From Kumtagia ephedrae (GTDB lineage: Bacteria; Pseudomonadota; Alphaproteobacteria; Rhizobiales; Rhizobiaceae): 64,000 nt of DNA. The translations under genes and the position numbers were made by a program. The notes under the pieces were generated by a model that did no database searches, had not been told where the DNA came from, and was given only the letters and a program-made list of their open reading frames with translations. The stretch spans positions 186,001-250,000 of the forward strand of contig NZ_PXYK01000001.1 of the NCBI RefSeq assembly GCF_003012745.1, given 5' to 3'. Below are positions 36,816 through 45,926 of this stretch, one piece after another (the first letter of the stretch is position 1; the number at the start of each line of letters is the position of its first letter).

Positions 36816-36968
36816 CTCTCCCTCCCCCCGATGCCGAGCGAAGCGAGGCGGGTGGGGTGGCCAGACGACGAGCCAAAGCGAACCACCAAGGGCCTTTCGC
36901 CGCGTCCGGCTGTCGGGCGTGGCGGCGGCGCCCCTCGCGGCGGCGCCGTGCAACCCGGGGATATTTGA

Positions 36969-37913
36969 ATGCGAGCGGCGCGAACCGCCTATCCGCTGAC
37001 ATGGCGCGTCATGGACGCGCTGGAGGCCGCCGCCGCTACCCTGTGGCCGGCGCGCCTCGACCGCGCCTTGCCGTGGCTCATGCTGGCGCCGGCGCTGCTG
37101 CTGGTGGGACTGCTCGTGCTGGGCCTGATCCAGATCGGCGACACCAGCCTGCGTACGCTGGACACCACCACCTTCCTCCTGTCGGAGCATTATACGCTCG
37201 CCAACTACCGGCGGGCGGTGACAGAATCGCTGTTCGCCACTGTTGCCACCCGCAGCCTCGCCGGCTCGCTCATCGTCACGGTGGTGACGCTCGTCTTCGC
37301 CTTCCCCTATGCCTATGTGATGGTGCGCACGCCCTCGGCGCTGCTGAGAAAGCTGCTGCTGATCGCGCTGTTCCTGCCCTTCTTCATCGGCCAGGTGGTG
37401 CGCGCCTATGGCTGGCTGATCATCCTCGGCAACCAGGGCATGGTGAACGAGGCGCTGGGGCTGGTCGGCGTCGCGCCGATCCGGCTGCTCTACAACTATC
37501 CCGCCGTGCTGTTCGGCCTGGTGCAGTACATGCTGCCCTTCGCCGTGCTGATGCTGGCGCCGGCGCTCACCGCCATCTCCGAGGAGCTCGAACTTGCCGC
37601 CGGCTCGCTCGGCGCGGGATGGGTGCGCACCTTCCTCTATATCGTGCTGCCCCTCGCCCGCCCCGGCCTGATCGGCGCCGGCATCGTGGTGCTGACGCTG
37701 TCGCTCACCGATTTCGCCATGCCGGCGATCCTCGGCGGCGGCAGCCAGGATTTCATCGCCAACGCCATCTACGACCAGTTCTTCCGCACCTCCGACCAGG
37801 GTCTCGGCTCGACGCTGGCGCTGCTGCTGGTGGCCATCGGGTCACTGCTCGTCGGCGTCGTCTTCACGCTGTTCGGCGCCGGCACGCTGGCCATGGGAAG
37901 GACGCGGCGATGA
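36969..37913 (+). CDS. ABC importer permease, PotB type
   Basis: 314 residues, six or seven membrane helices. The EAA loop is visible as LELAAGSLGAGWVRTFLYIV LPL-like sequence at about 200-220. ATG 36969 has only GGGGAT upstream; ATG 37011 (MDALEAAAATLW) is an alternative. It is separated from the binding-protein gene by 466 bases of palindromic elements, yet coupled by ATGA to the second permease. Confidence 0.9.
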   Translation: MRAARTAYPLTWRVMDALEAAAATLWPARLDRALPWLMLAPALLLVGLLVLGLIQIGDTSLRTLDTTTFLLSEHYTLANYRRAVTESLFATVATRSLAGSLIVTVVTLVFAFPYAYVMVRTPSALLRKLLLIALFLPFFIGQVVRAYGWLIILGNQGMVNEALGLVGVAPIRLLYNYPAVLFGLVQYMLPFAVLMLAPALTAISEELELAAGSLGAGWVRTFLYIVLPLARPGLIGAGIVVLTLSLTDFAMPAILGGGSQDFIANAIYDQFFRTSDQGLGSTLALLLVAIGSLLVGVVFTLFGAGTLAMGRTRR

Positions 37914-38710
37914 CGGGCGCGGCCGGCAAGCAGGTTTTTCTCTGGACCTTCGTCGTCGCCGTATTGGTGATGCTGTCGGCGCCGACCGTCGTGGTGCTCG
38001 GCGCCTCCTTCACCGCCGGCAACATCATCACCTTCCCGCCGGAAGGCCTGTCGCTCAGATGGTATGCCCGGATCGCCGGCGCGACCGACCTGCGGGACGC
38101 CTTCCTGCGCTCGCTCTACGTGGCAACGATCTGCACGCTGGTCGCCATTCCCGTCGGCACGCTGGCCGGCATCGCGCTGTCGAAATACGCGGTGCGTTTC
38201 GAGAAGACGATCCAGATCTACCTGCTGCTGCCCTTCACCATTCCGCTGATCGGCTCCGGCATCGGGCTGATGCTGGTGTTCGGCGAGGCGCGGCTGCTCG
38301 GCCAGCTCTGGCCGGTCGGCGTCGCCTGCTGCGTCATCAACCTGCCCTTCATGATCTGGGCGGTAATGGCGAGCGCGGCCCGGCTCGACCCCGACCTCGA
38401 GCTTGCCGCGGCCAATTGCGGAGCGCCGCCGCTCTCCACCTTCTTCCATGTGACGCTGCCCGCCGTCATGCCGGGCGTCATCTCGGGCGCGCTGCTGATG
38501 TTCATCCTGGCGCTCAACGAGTTCCTGGTGAGCCTGCTGCTGGTCGACGCGCGCATCGTCACCCTGCCGGTGCAGATCTACAACTCCATCCGCTCGATCA
38601 TCACGCCCGACCTCGCGGCGATCTCGGTGGTCTTCATCGCCTGCGCGGGCGCCGCGGTGTTCCTGCTCGACCGGCTGGTCGGGCTCGATATCTTCCTCAA
38701 ATCGAAATGA
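37910..38710 (+). CDS. ABC importer permease, PotC type
   Basis: 266 residues with six membrane helices. The EAA loop reads LELAAANCGAPPLSTFFHVT followed by LPAVMPGV. The ATG overlaps the first permease stop. With the ATPase, binding protein and first permease it completes one importer. The HisD-like gene follows after 33 bases. Confidence 0.92.
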   Translation: MTGAAGKQVFLWTFVVAVLVMLSAPTVVVLGASFTAGNIITFPPEGLSLRWYARIAGATDLRDAFLRSLYVATICTLVAIPVGTLAGIALSKYAVRFEKTIQIYLLLPFTIPLIGSGIGLMLVFGEARLLGQLWPVGVACCVINLPFMIWAVMASAARLDPDLELAAANCGAPPLSTFFHVTLPAVMPGVISGALLMFILALNEFLVSLLLVDARIVTLPVQIYNSIRSIITPDLAAISVVFIACAGAAVFLLDRLVGLDIFLKSK

Positions 38711-38743
38711 CGGCCGGCTGGTCCGGTCGAACGGGATAGAACA

Positions 38744-40060
38744 ATGGCCGACGTCTCCTTCCACGAACTCGCAAAGCTCGACGAGGTCGGCCGCGCCGCC
38801 CTGCTGCGCCGCTCCGAGACCGATCTCTCCGGCTTCATCGACAAGGTGAAGCCGATCATCGAGGCGGTGCGGACGCAGGGCGACGCCGCGCTGGTGCGCT
38901 TTGCCCGCGAGCTCGACAAGGCCGAGCTCGACGCCGGTCGGCTGAAGGCCAGCGAGACCGAGTTCGACGAGGCCTTCGGCAAGGTCGACGCCGAGGTCAT
39001 CGGGGCCATCCGCTTCGGCATCGACAACATCCGCCGCTTCCACGAGGAGCAGAAGCCGGAGCCGATGTGGCTGAAGGAGATGCGGCCGGGCGCCTATGCC
39101 GGCGACCGCTTCACGCCGATCAAGTCGGTGGCGCTCTACGTGCCGCGCGGCAAGGGCGCCTTCCCGTCGGTGACCATGATGACGGCGGTGCCGGCCGTGG
39201 TGGCCGGCGTGCCGGACATCGCCATCGTCACGCCGCCGGCGCCGGACGGCTCGGTCGATGCCGCGACGCTGGTCGCCGCCCGCCTCGCCGGCGTCGAGAC
39301 GGTCTACAAGGTGGGCGGCGCGCAAGCCGTGGCGGCCGTCGCCTACGGCACCGAGACTGTGAGACCGGCGCTGAAGATCGTCGGGCCCGGCAGCCCCTGG
39401 GTGGTCGCGGCCAAGCGGCTGCTTGCCGGGACGATCGATCCCGGCCTGCCGGCCGGCCCCTCCGAGGCCGTCATCTTCGCCGACGACACGGTGAAGGGCG
39501 GGCTGGCGGCGCTCGACCTGCTCATCGAGGCCGAGCACGGGCCCGATTCGTCAGCCTATCTCGTCACCCACAGCCGGCGCGTGGCGGAAGAGGCGCTGGC
39601 CTCCCTGCCCGAGCATTGGGCGCGCATGACCGCGCAGCGCGTCGATTTCTCGAAAACCGTGCTGACCGGCAGCTATGGCGGCATCGTGCTGACGCAATCG
39701 GTCGAGGAGAGCTACCGCTTCGTCAACGACTATGCGCCGGAGCATCTGGAGATCCTGTCCACCGACCCCTTCGCGCATCTCGGCCACATCACCGAGGCGG
39801 CGGAGGTGCTGCTCGGCCCGCACACGCCTGTGTCGATCGCCAATTTCGGCCTCGGCCCCAACGCCGTGCTGCCGACGAGCCGCTGGGCGCGCAGCGTCGG
39901 GCCGCTGTCGGTCATGGACTTCGTCAAGCGTTCGTCGATCGGCTACGTCACGGCGTCGGCCTATCCGGAGTTCGCGAAAAACGCGTGGACGCTGGCGCGC
40001 TACGAGGGCTTTTCATCGCACGAGCACGCCGTCTCCGACGTGCGCAAGGCCTATCTCTGA
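38744..40060 (+). CDS. HisD-like NAD-dependent dehydrogenase, probably not histidinol dehydrogenase
   Basis: 438 residues, histidinol-dehydrogenase fold throughout. The catalytic pair is kept as Glu333-His334 (APEHLE), and zinc ligand equivalents His265 (EAEHGPDS) and His426 (SSHEHAV) remain. The other ligands differ from E. coli HisD: Gln259 becomes Glu262 and Asp360 becomes Asn367 ([15 protein letters not shown]); substrate-contact His367 becomes Ala374. The changes plus its position between an importer and an alcohol dehydrogenase suggest oxidation of another alcohol or amino-alcohol to its acid. HpsN-type sulfopropanediol dehydrogenases share the fold, but I see no sulfonate genes here. 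Confidence 0.85.
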   Translation: MADVSFHELAKLDEVGRAALLRRSETDLSGFIDKVKPIIEAVRTQGDAALVRFARELDKAELDAGRLKASETEFDEAFGKVDAEVIGAIRFGIDNIRRFHEEQKPEPMWLKEMRPGAYAGDRFTPIKSVALYVPRGKGAFPSVTMMTAVPAVVAGVPDIAIVTPPAPDGSVDAATLVAARLAGVETVYKVGGAQAVAAVAYGTETVRPALKIVGPGSPWVVAAKRLLAGTIDPGLPAGPSEAVIFADDTVKGGLAALDLLIEAEHGPDSSAYLVTHSRRVAEEALASLPEHWARMTAQRVDFSKTVLTGSYGGIVLTQSVEESYRFVNDYAPEHLEILSTDPFAHLGHITEAAEVLLGPHTPVSIANFGLGPNAVLPTSRWARSVGPLSVMDFVKRSSIGYVTASAYPEFAKNAWTLARYEGFSSHEHAVSDVRKAYL

Positions 40061-40072
40061 GGGATTTTGCTC

Positions 40073-41095
40073 ATGAAGGCTGCCAGGCTCTACGCGGCGG
40101 GCGATCTCAGGATCGAGGACATCGACCCGCCGGGCGCGCCGCAGCCGGGATGGGTGCGCCTGAGGGTGACGGCCGCCGGCATCTGCGGCTCCGACCTGCA
40201 CAATTTCCGCACCGGGCAGTGGATCAGCCGCTCGCCGTCGGTCGCCGGGCACGAATTCGCCGGCACGGTAACGGCGCTGGGCGACGGCGTCCGGGATTTC
40301 GCCCTCGGGGATCGCGTCGTGGCGGACAGCCGCTTCTGGTGCGGCGACTGCCCGGCTTGCCGCTCCGGCCGGCGCAATGTCTGCACAAAACTCGGCTTCG
40401 TCGGCGAGGTCTGCGACGGCGGTTTCGCCGAGGAGGTGTCGCTGCCGGCGCGGCTGCTGGTCAGGCACGATCCGAAACTCGACCCGGCCATCGCGGCGAT
40501 GGCCGAGCCGCTGGCGGTGGCGCTGCATGCGGTGCGCCGGCAGAGGGTGCCGGCGGGCGAGCCGGTTCTGGTCGCCGGCTGCGGGCCGATCGGCGGGTTC
40601 GCGGCGCTGATCCTGTCACGGCTGCACGACGGGCCGGTTCTGGTTGCCGACCGTAATGTGGAGCGGGCGGAGCTGGTCGCCGCGGTCACCGGCGCGGCGG
40701 TCGTCGGCCTCGACGGCGCGGCGATCCGCTCCGCGCTCGGCGACAAGGTCCTGCGCCACGCGCTGGACGCGACCGGCAATGTCGGCGTGCTCGAAACTTT
40801 GCTCGACCTGCTTTCCGGCGGCGGCTCGCTGGCGCTGGTCGGGATCAGCCACGGCACGATCCCGCTCGACCCCAACCTGCTGGTCGAGCGCGAGACCGCG
40901 CTGATCGGCTGCCACGCCTTCGCCGGCGAACTGCCGGAGGCCGTGGCGATGCTTCCAGACCTCGCGCCGTCGCTCGCCCGCCTCCTCGACCGGGAGATCG
41001 GCATCGATGACGTCCCCGCCGCCTATGCGCGGCTGCTCGCCGGTGAAAGCCACGGGCTGAAGACGATCCTGAGGATGCCGGGAGGCGTAGCATGA
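40073..41095 (+). CDS. Zinc-dependent alcohol dehydrogenase, threonine/sorbitol type
   Basis: 340 residues of the medium-chain dehydrogenase family. Catalytic zinc site: AAGICGSDLH with AGHEFAGTV; structural zinc: four cysteines in CGDCPACRSGRRNVC; a nucleotide site VAGCGPIGG follows. ATG 40073, six bases inside an alternative TTG, has AGGGAT before it. It lies 12 bases after the HisD-like gene and overlaps the regulator gene by ATGA, so all are one operon. Likely oxidises a polyol or amino-alcohol. Confidence 0.92.
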   Translation: MKAARLYAAGDLRIEDIDPPGAPQPGWVRLRVTAAGICGSDLHNFRTGQWISRSPSVAGHEFAGTVTALGDGVRDFALGDRVVADSRFWCGDCPACRSGRRNVCTKLGFVGEVCDGGFAEEVSLPARLLVRHDPKLDPAIAAMAEPLAVALHAVRRQRVPAGEPVLVAGCGPIGGFAALILSRLHDGPVLVADRNVERAELVAAVTGAAVVGLDGAAIRSALGDKVLRHALDATGNVGVLETLLDLLSGGGSLALVGISHGTIPLDPNLLVERETALIGCHAFAGELPEAVAMLPDLAPSLARLLDREIGIDDVPAAYARLLAGESHGLKTILRMPGGVA

Positions 41096-41859
41096 AGGAC
41101 GGCGACGGACCGGGCGGCAGCCCGGCGGGGACGGCGCTGCCCGCCAGCGCCAGCCCGCTCTACGAGCAGGTCAAGGCCTATGTGCTGGCCAATATCGGCA
41201 GCGGCAAGTGGGGCCGGGACCACAAGCTGCCGTCGGAGAACGAGCTCGTCGCCTCGCTCGGCGTCTCGCGCATGACCGTGCACCGGGCGCTCAGGGAACT
41301 CACCTCGGAAGGCTACCTGCTGCGCGTGCAGGGCGTCGGCACCTTCGTCGCCCCGCCAAAGCCGCGCTCGGCGCTGGTCGAGATCAACAACATCGCCAAC
41401 GAGATCCGCGCGCGCAACGCCCGCCACCGGGCGAGCGTCATCGTGCTGGAGACGATCGCGCCGTCGGCCGACCTCGTCGCCGCGTTCGAATTCGCGAGAA
41501 GCGCGCCGGTCGGCCACTCGGTCATCGTCCACTACGAGAACGATGCGCCCGTCCAGCTCGAGGAGCGGTTCGTCAACCTGGCGCTCGTGCCGGACTACGA
41601 CAAGCAGGATTTCGAGGCGGTCACCACCTACGACTATCTGCAGCAAAGCACGCCGCTGACCGAGGTGGAGCACGTCATCTCCGCCATTCCCGCCGACGAG
41701 GAGACGGCGCGGCTGCTGGCTCTCGAACCGGGCGACCCCTGCCTGCTGCTGCATCGCCGCACCTGGTCGGGCAAGACGATCGCCACGGTCAACCGGCTGG
41801 TCTACGCCGGCAGCCGCTGCTCGCTGGGCAGCCGCTACTCGCCGTCGGCGGTGCGCTGA
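41092..41859 (+). CDS. GntR family regulator, HutC subfamily
   Basis: 255 residues. The GntR winged helix is at about 20-85 (SPLYEQVKAYVLANI, LPSENELVASLGVSRMTVHR, RVQGVGTFVA) and the UTRA ligand domain occupies the rest, ending LLHRRTWSGKTIATVNRLVY. It is translationally coupled to the alcohol dehydrogenase gene. In hut operons this subfamily senses urocanate, but no hutUHIG genes are here. It probably controls the importer and dehydrogenases through the GTCTATAC site at 34106. Confidence 0.93.
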   Translation: MKDGDGPGGSPAGTALPASASPLYEQVKAYVLANIGSGKWGRDHKLPSENELVASLGVSRMTVHRALRELTSEGYLLRVQGVGTFVAPPKPRSALVEINNIANEIRARNARHRASVIVLETIAPSADLVAAFEFARSAPVGHSVIVHYENDAPVQLEERFVNLALVPDYDKQDFEAVTTYDYLQQSTPLTEVEHVISAIPADEETARLLALEPGDPCLLLHRRTWSGKTIATVNRLVYAGSRCSLGSRYSPSAVR

Positions 41860-41927
41860 AGCATATCGGCAGCATGCCCAGGGGACTTGTCGCCTATGGC
41901 AAGTGGCGCGGAATTTGGATGGCTCCG

Positions 41928-42059
41928 TACCCCCACCCCCACAAGGGGGAGGGGGACTTTGCGGCCGCTACGCAGCGCAAAACCGCCGACCATTGGCGCC
42001 TAGCGGAAGCGCAAGCCAGTCCCCCTCCCCCTTGTGGGGAGGGGTTAGGGGTGGGGGTA
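41928..42059. repeat. Palindromic intergenic element, copy 2
   Basis: Same family as the element at 36621. The right arm is full length (42018-42059); the left arm (41928-41958) lacks about 11 bases around TAACCCCTCCC. The core shares TTGCGGCCGC and CATTGGCG. It follows the HutC gene and may serve as its terminator. Confidence 0.9.
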
Positions 42060-42309
42060 ACGGCAGGCGCGGGATGGCCGACTGACGGTCTCAGGTAAAA
42101 TTCCTATGAGAATTTAATGTCTTAGCAGCGCCCGGCATCTCGAATACAAATTTCGCGGTGGCTACCTTCCAGCCTGCACAGCGACGGAACTGTCAACCAG
42201 GCGTCGCCCCACGGAAGGAACCACAGTCACCGCGACGCCGCGCGCACCATCTCCCCTGCTCTTGCTGGGTGATGCTGGCCTGCGCCGTCGGTGCATCGGT
42301 CGAGACACC

Positions 42310-42519
42310 ATGCGAAACTCTTCTCTGCAGTTTGAAGCCGCCGCTCAGGGTTTTCTGGTCGGCCGGGATTTCGACGGCCGCTGGGTCGCCCGCGACGAGC
42401 AGGGCCACATCGGCGGCGTCTTCGTCGACAGAGCGGCCGCCATCCATTTCGCTCTTGCCGAAAGCAACCACCGGCCGGGCGCCATAAGGCTCGTTCCCGC
42501 GCTCAGCCTTTTCAACTGA
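42310..42519 (+). CDS. Small conserved-looking hypothetical protein
   Basis: 69 residues: FLVGRDFDGRWVARDEQGHI then GGVFVDRAAAIHFALAESNH and RPGAIRLVP. The pattern of a short beta-hairpin followed by FVDRAAAxxFA and a RPGAI strand is familiar from small rhizobial proteins of unknown role, but I cannot name a family. ATG 42310 is chosen because the preceding codons are low quality. The 250 bases between the palindromic element and this gene hold nothing else I can support. Confidence 0.65.
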   Translation: MRNSSLQFEAAAQGFLVGRDFDGRWVARDEQGHIGGVFVDRAAAIHFALAESNHRPGAIRLVPALSLFN

Positions 42520-42605
42520 CACTCCCGAAGCCGTCTCACTGCGTCGCCGCGCGATCGAAAATGCAGCCGGGCGCCGCCATCGAAACAGAGCTCGGAGAAT
42601 TTCCC

Positions 42606-43535
42606 ATGGAACCCGAACACATCAAAAGCCGGCTGAAGGGCGCCATGACGGCCCTCGTCACGCCCTTCAGCAAAAGCGAGGTCGACCTGGACGGCCTGGC
42701 GAGGCTCGTGCGCTGGCAGATCGACGGCGGCATCGACGGGCTGGTTGCCTGCGGTACCACCGGCGAGGCCCCTACCCTGTCTTCGGAAGAGCGGCTGGCG
42801 GTCATCCGCACCTGCGTCGACGCCGCCGGCGGCAAGGTGCCGGTCGTCGCCGGGACCGGGTCGAACGGCACCGATGCGACCATCGCGGCCACCGCGGCGG
42901 CGGAGGCGGCCGGGGCGGACGCGGCGCTCGTGGTCACGCCCTATTACAACAAGCCCACCCAAGAAGGGCTTTTCCGCCACTTCGAGGCGGTCGCGCGCGC
43001 GGTCAGCATTCCGATCATCGCGTACAACGTCCCCTCGCGCACCGGCGTCGATCTCCTGCCGGCGACCGTCGAACGCCTGGCTGATGTTCCCGGGATCGTC
43101 GGTCTCAAGGACGCGACGGGCGATCTGAGCCGGCCGCAGAGATTCCCGGCAACCCTGCGCGACAGGTTCCTGCTGTTTTCCGGACACGACGCGACCGCGT
43201 TCGACTTCAACACGATGGGCGGTAGCGGTACCATATCGGTGGTGGCGAACGTCGCCCCTCGGCTCTGCGCCGACATGCACGAAGCCTGCCGCAACGGGGA
43301 TCACCACCGCGCCAGGATGATCCACCACAGCCTGCGGCCGATGATCGCCGCGCTGGAAATGGAGACCAACCCGATCCCGGTGAAATACGCCCTGCAGCTG
43401 ATGCTGGGACTGAAGGCGGATCTCCGCCTGCCCCTGACCGAGGCGCTGCCGGAAACCCGCGAGGCGGTCCGCGCCGCCATTCTCGCGCTGGTCGCCGAGA
43501 TGCACGAAGGCCGGCAGGTGGACCGGGTCGCCTGA
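42606..43535 (+). CDS. DapA family lyase/aldolase (dihydrodipicolinate synthase-like)
   Basis: 309 residues, class I aldolase barrel. Conserved DapA elements: CGTTGEAPTLSSEER, YYNKPTQEGLFRHF, YNVPSRTGVDL and the Schiff-base lysine in GLKDATGD. It may be 4-hydroxy-tetrahydrodipicolinate synthase, or a paralogue cleaving or forming a 2-keto acid in the neighbouring catabolic set. ATG 42606 has GGAG at proper distance. Confidence 0.9.
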   Translation: MEPEHIKSRLKGAMTALVTPFSKSEVDLDGLARLVRWQIDGGIDGLVACGTTGEAPTLSSEERLAVIRTCVDAAGGKVPVVAGTGSNGTDATIAATAAAEAAGADAALVVTPYYNKPTQEGLFRHFEAVARAVSIPIIAYNVPSRTGVDLLPATVERLADVPGIVGLKDATGDLSRPQRFPATLRDRFLLFSGHDATAFDFNTMGGSGTISVVANVAPRLCADMHEACRNGDHHRARMIHHSLRPMIAALEMETNPIPVKYALQLMLGLKADLRLPLTEALPETREAVRAAILALVAEMHEGRQVDRVA

Positions 43536-43650
43536 ACGGGCGGTCGGCCCTCCGGCCGCGCTATTAGAGAAGCTATCATGGTCGTCGGCGACAGCCGACG
43601 GCCATACACTCGTTTGCGGACACTCCGCCTAAGGAGGTTTCGCGCTTATC

Positions 43651-43679
43651 TTGAATGAATTGAACGTTTGTTTTATTAT
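43651..43679 (+). promoter_or_regulatory. Sigma-70 promoter for the TetR-ivd operon
   Basis: TTGAAT and TATTAT are separated by exactly 17 bases; transcription would begin near 43686, just before the GGAGGAG ribosome site at 43691. TGAACGTTTG inside the spacer is a near-palindrome and could be the TetR operator. Confidence 0.65.
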
Positions 43680-43700
43680 TTATCGACAGCGGAGGAGCAC

Positions 43701-44345
43701 TTGGCCCGCACCGTCGGATCGGATGGCGAGAGGACGCAGGCGGCGACGCGCGACGCGGCGGCGGCGCTGATTGCGCGCCACGGCTACGAGGCGATGTCGA
43801 TGCGCCAGCTGGCGGCGGAAGTCGGGGTGCAGGCGGCGGCGCTCTACCGTTATTTCCCGACCAAGCAGGACCTGCTTTATTCGCTGATGCGCGATCATAT
43901 GGACGGGCTGATCGAAAGCTGGAAAGCCGCCCGCCCGGCCGCCCTCGGCCCGGCCGCGCGGCTGGAGCATTTCGTCGCCAACCACATTGCATTCCATGTG
44001 GCGCGGCGGCACTCCACCCACGTCTCCAACATGGAGCTGCGCAGCCTGTCGCGCGAGCGGCTGAGCCAGGTCCTCAAACTGCGGACGGCCTACGAGAAGG
44101 AGCTGCGCCGCATCCTGCGCGACGGCGTCGAGGACGGTGCCTTCCGCATCGACGACGTGGCGCTGACGGCCATGGCGATCATCCAGATGATCACCGGCGT
44201 CATCGTCTGGTTCCGGCCGGACGAGCGGCTGTCCGTCGAAGAAGTGACCAGAAACTATCTTACCATGACGATGCGCCTGGTCGGCGCCAACGCGAAGCAG
44301 GAGGAGCGCCATGTACGAGACCGTGCTGAATTTCGGGCAGGGTGA
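43701..44345 (+). CDS. TetR family regulator upstream of isovaleryl-CoA dehydrogenase
   Basis: 214 residues. The helix-turn-helix is at about 10-55 ([39 protein letters not shown]). The TTG at 43701 directly follows GGAGGAG and is chosen over an upstream ATG that would lie within the promoter. It overlaps ivd by 35 bases, so it very likely regulates leucine/isovalerate degradation in response to an acyl-CoA (inference). Confidence 0.9.
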   Translation: MARTVGSDGERTQAATRDAAAALIARHGYEAMSMRQLAAEVGVQAAALYRYFPTKQDLLYSLMRDHMDGLIESWKAARPAALGPAARLEHFVANHIAFHVARRHSTHVSNMELRSLSRERLSQVLKLRTAYEKELRRILRDGVEDGAFRIDDVALTAMAIIQMITGVIVWFRPDERLSVEEVTRNYLTMTMRLVGANAKQEERHVRDRAEFRAG

Positions 44346-45474
44346 GGAGATCGATGCGCTGCGCGACATGGTGCGGCGCTTCGCCCAGGACAGGATCGCG
44401 CCGCTCGCGGCCGAGATCGACCGCTCCAATCAGTTCCCGATGCATCTGTGGCAGGAACTCGGCGGGCTCGGCCTGCTCGGCGTCACCGCCGATCCGGACC
44501 ATGGCGGCTCGGGCATGAGCTATCTCGCCCACGTCGTCGCCATGGAGGAGATTTCCCGCGCCTCCGCTTCGGTCGGCCTCTCCTACGGCGCGCATTCCAA
44601 TCTCTGCGTCAACCAGCTCAACCGCTGGGGCACGGCGGAGCAGAAGGCGAAATACCTGCCGGACCTGTGCGCCGGTACCACGGTCGGCGCGCTCGCCATG
44701 TCGGAGACCGGCGCCGGCTCCGACGTCGTATCGATGAAGCTCGCCGCCGAGAAGCGCAACGACCGCTACGTGCTCAACGGCTCGAAGATGTGGATCACCA
44801 ACGGGCCGGACGCGGGCACGCTGCTGGTCTATGCCAAGACCGAGCCGACCATGGGCTCGCGCGGCATCACCGCCTTCATCATCGAGCGCAGCATGAAGGG
44901 TTTTTCCGTCGCGCAGAAGCTCGACAAGCTCGGCATGCGCGGCTCCAACACCGGCGAGCTGGTGTTCGCGGACGTCGAGGTGCCCTACGAGAACGTGCTC
45001 CACCAGGAAGGCAAGGGCGTCGAGGTGCTGATGTCCGGCCTCGACTACGAGCGCGTGGTGCTGGCCGGCGGGCCGCTCGGCATCATGGCGGCCTGCCTCG
45101 ACGTGGCGGTGCCCTATGTGCGCGAGCGCCGCCAGTTCGGCCAGGCGATCGGCGACTTCCAGCTCGTCCAGGGCAAGCTCGCCGACATGTATGTGACGAT
45201 GAACGCGGCGCGCGCCTATGTCTATGCGATCGCCGCCGCCTGCGACCGCGGCGAGACCACCCGCAAGGACGCCGCCGGCTGCATCCTGTTTGCCGCCGAG
45301 CGCGCCACGCTGATGGCGCTCGACGCCATCCAGCTTCTCGGCGGCAACGGCTACATGAACGAATTCCCCACCGGCCGGCTTTTGCGCGACGCGAAACTCT
45401 ACGAGATCGGCGCCGGCACCAGCGAGATCCGGCGCTGGCTGATCGGCCGCGAGATCATGGCCGAAGGGAGCTGA
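44311..45474 (+). CDS. ivd: Isovaleryl-CoA dehydrogenase
   Basis: 387-residue FAD-dependent acyl-CoA dehydrogenase of leucine breakdown. [17 protein letters not shown] and [18 protein letters not shown] are typical of Ivd; the catalytic base, at the Ivd-specific position, is Glu247 in [12 protein letters not shown]. The C-terminal [17 protein letters not shown] is complete. The next pathway gene, mccB, lies 4.4 kb downstream after unrelated genes. Confidence 0.96.
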   Translation: MYETVLNFGQGEEIDALRDMVRRFAQDRIAPLAAEIDRSNQFPMHLWQELGGLGLLGVTADPDHGGSGMSYLAHVVAMEEISRASASVGLSYGAHSNLCVNQLNRWGTAEQKAKYLPDLCAGTTVGALAMSETGAGSDVVSMKLAAEKRNDRYVLNGSKMWITNGPDAGTLLVYAKTEPTMGSRGITAFIIERSMKGFSVAQKLDKLGMRGSNTGELVFADVEVPYENVLHQEGKGVEVLMSGLDYERVVLAGGPLGIMAACLDVAVPYVRERRQFGQAIGDFQLVQGKLADMYVTMNAARAYVYAIAAACDRGETTRKDAAGCILFAAERATLMALDAIQLLGGNGYMNEFPTGRLLRDAKLYEIGAGTSEIRRWLIGREIMAEGS

Positions 45475-45489
45475 AAGGGGGGTACCATT

Positions 45490-45508
45490 TCTGCCATGAT
45501 TTGGCAGA
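45490..45508. promoter_or_regulatory. Inverted repeat, candidate operator of the second AbrB-VapC module
   Basis: TCTGCCA-TGATT-TGGCAGA, a perfect 7-bp inverted repeat 46 bases before the antitoxin start; a related half site ATGGCA lies at 45520. Position and symmetry suit autorepression by the AbrB-type antitoxin. Confidence 0.55.
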
Positions 45509-45554
45509 TCGGCGCAGATATGGCATTCTTCCCTCCTTATGACAGGAGGCCGCG

Positions 45555-45926
45555 ATGCCCGGGCCGAAGGGTTTTTCCGAGGATCAGCAACCGTATGAAG
45601 GCGCCGGCGCGCTGCAATCCGTGTCGTACGCGCGGCTGAAGATCGACAGTGCGGGCCGCATCGTCATCCCCGCCGAAATGCGCGCAGCAATGATGGTGAA
45701 GCCCGGGGATACCGTGACGGCGGAAGTCGTGGAAGGTGAATTCCGCATCGTGTCGCCGGATGTGGCCGTCCGGCGCGCGCAGGCGTTCGCCAACAAGTTC
45801 AAGGCGGATCATCCGGGTATAAGTGTGGTCGACGAATTGATCGCGGAGCGGCGAGAAGAGGCACGCAAGGATCTCGAGGAAGCCAACGCCTGGCGTGCCA
45901 CGCGCGGTTTGCCGCCCCTCGAATGA
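45555..45926 (+). CDS. AbrB/MazE-type antitoxin
   Basis: 123 residues, longer than usual. An N-terminal extension of about 28 residues precedes the AbrB strand set (YARLKIDSAGRIVIPAEMRA, MVKPGDTVTAEVVEG), then a helical tail rich in Glu and Arg (ELIAERREEARKDLEEA) that should bind the toxin. AGGAGG precedes the ATG. It overlaps the PIN toxin gene by ATGA. Confidence 0.87.
   Translation: MPGPKGFSEDQQPYEGAGALQSVSYARLKIDSAGRIVIPAEMRAAMMVKPGDTVTAEVVEGEFRIVSPDVAVRRAQAFANKFKADHPGISVVDELIAERREEARKDLEEANAWRATRGLPPLE

Noticed and set aside
39067-40656. 529-codon alternative frame across the HisD-like and alcohol dehydrogenase genes
   Set aside because: Overlaps two conserved genes in the wrong frame and has an Arg/Gly/Ala-only composition.
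38744-41095. Sulfopropanediol (hpsNOP) degradation cluster
   Set aside because: HisD-like, SDR and zinc alcohol dehydrogenase genes fit superficially, but as I recall HpsN retains the GD...GTNHVLPT zinc/substrate block that is changed here, and no sulfolyase or sulfonate exporter genes are present.
42098-42115. AAATTC-N6-GAATTT inverted repeat as operator
   Set aside because: Only 6-bp AT-rich arms, about 200 bases from the next start codon; too weak to assert.
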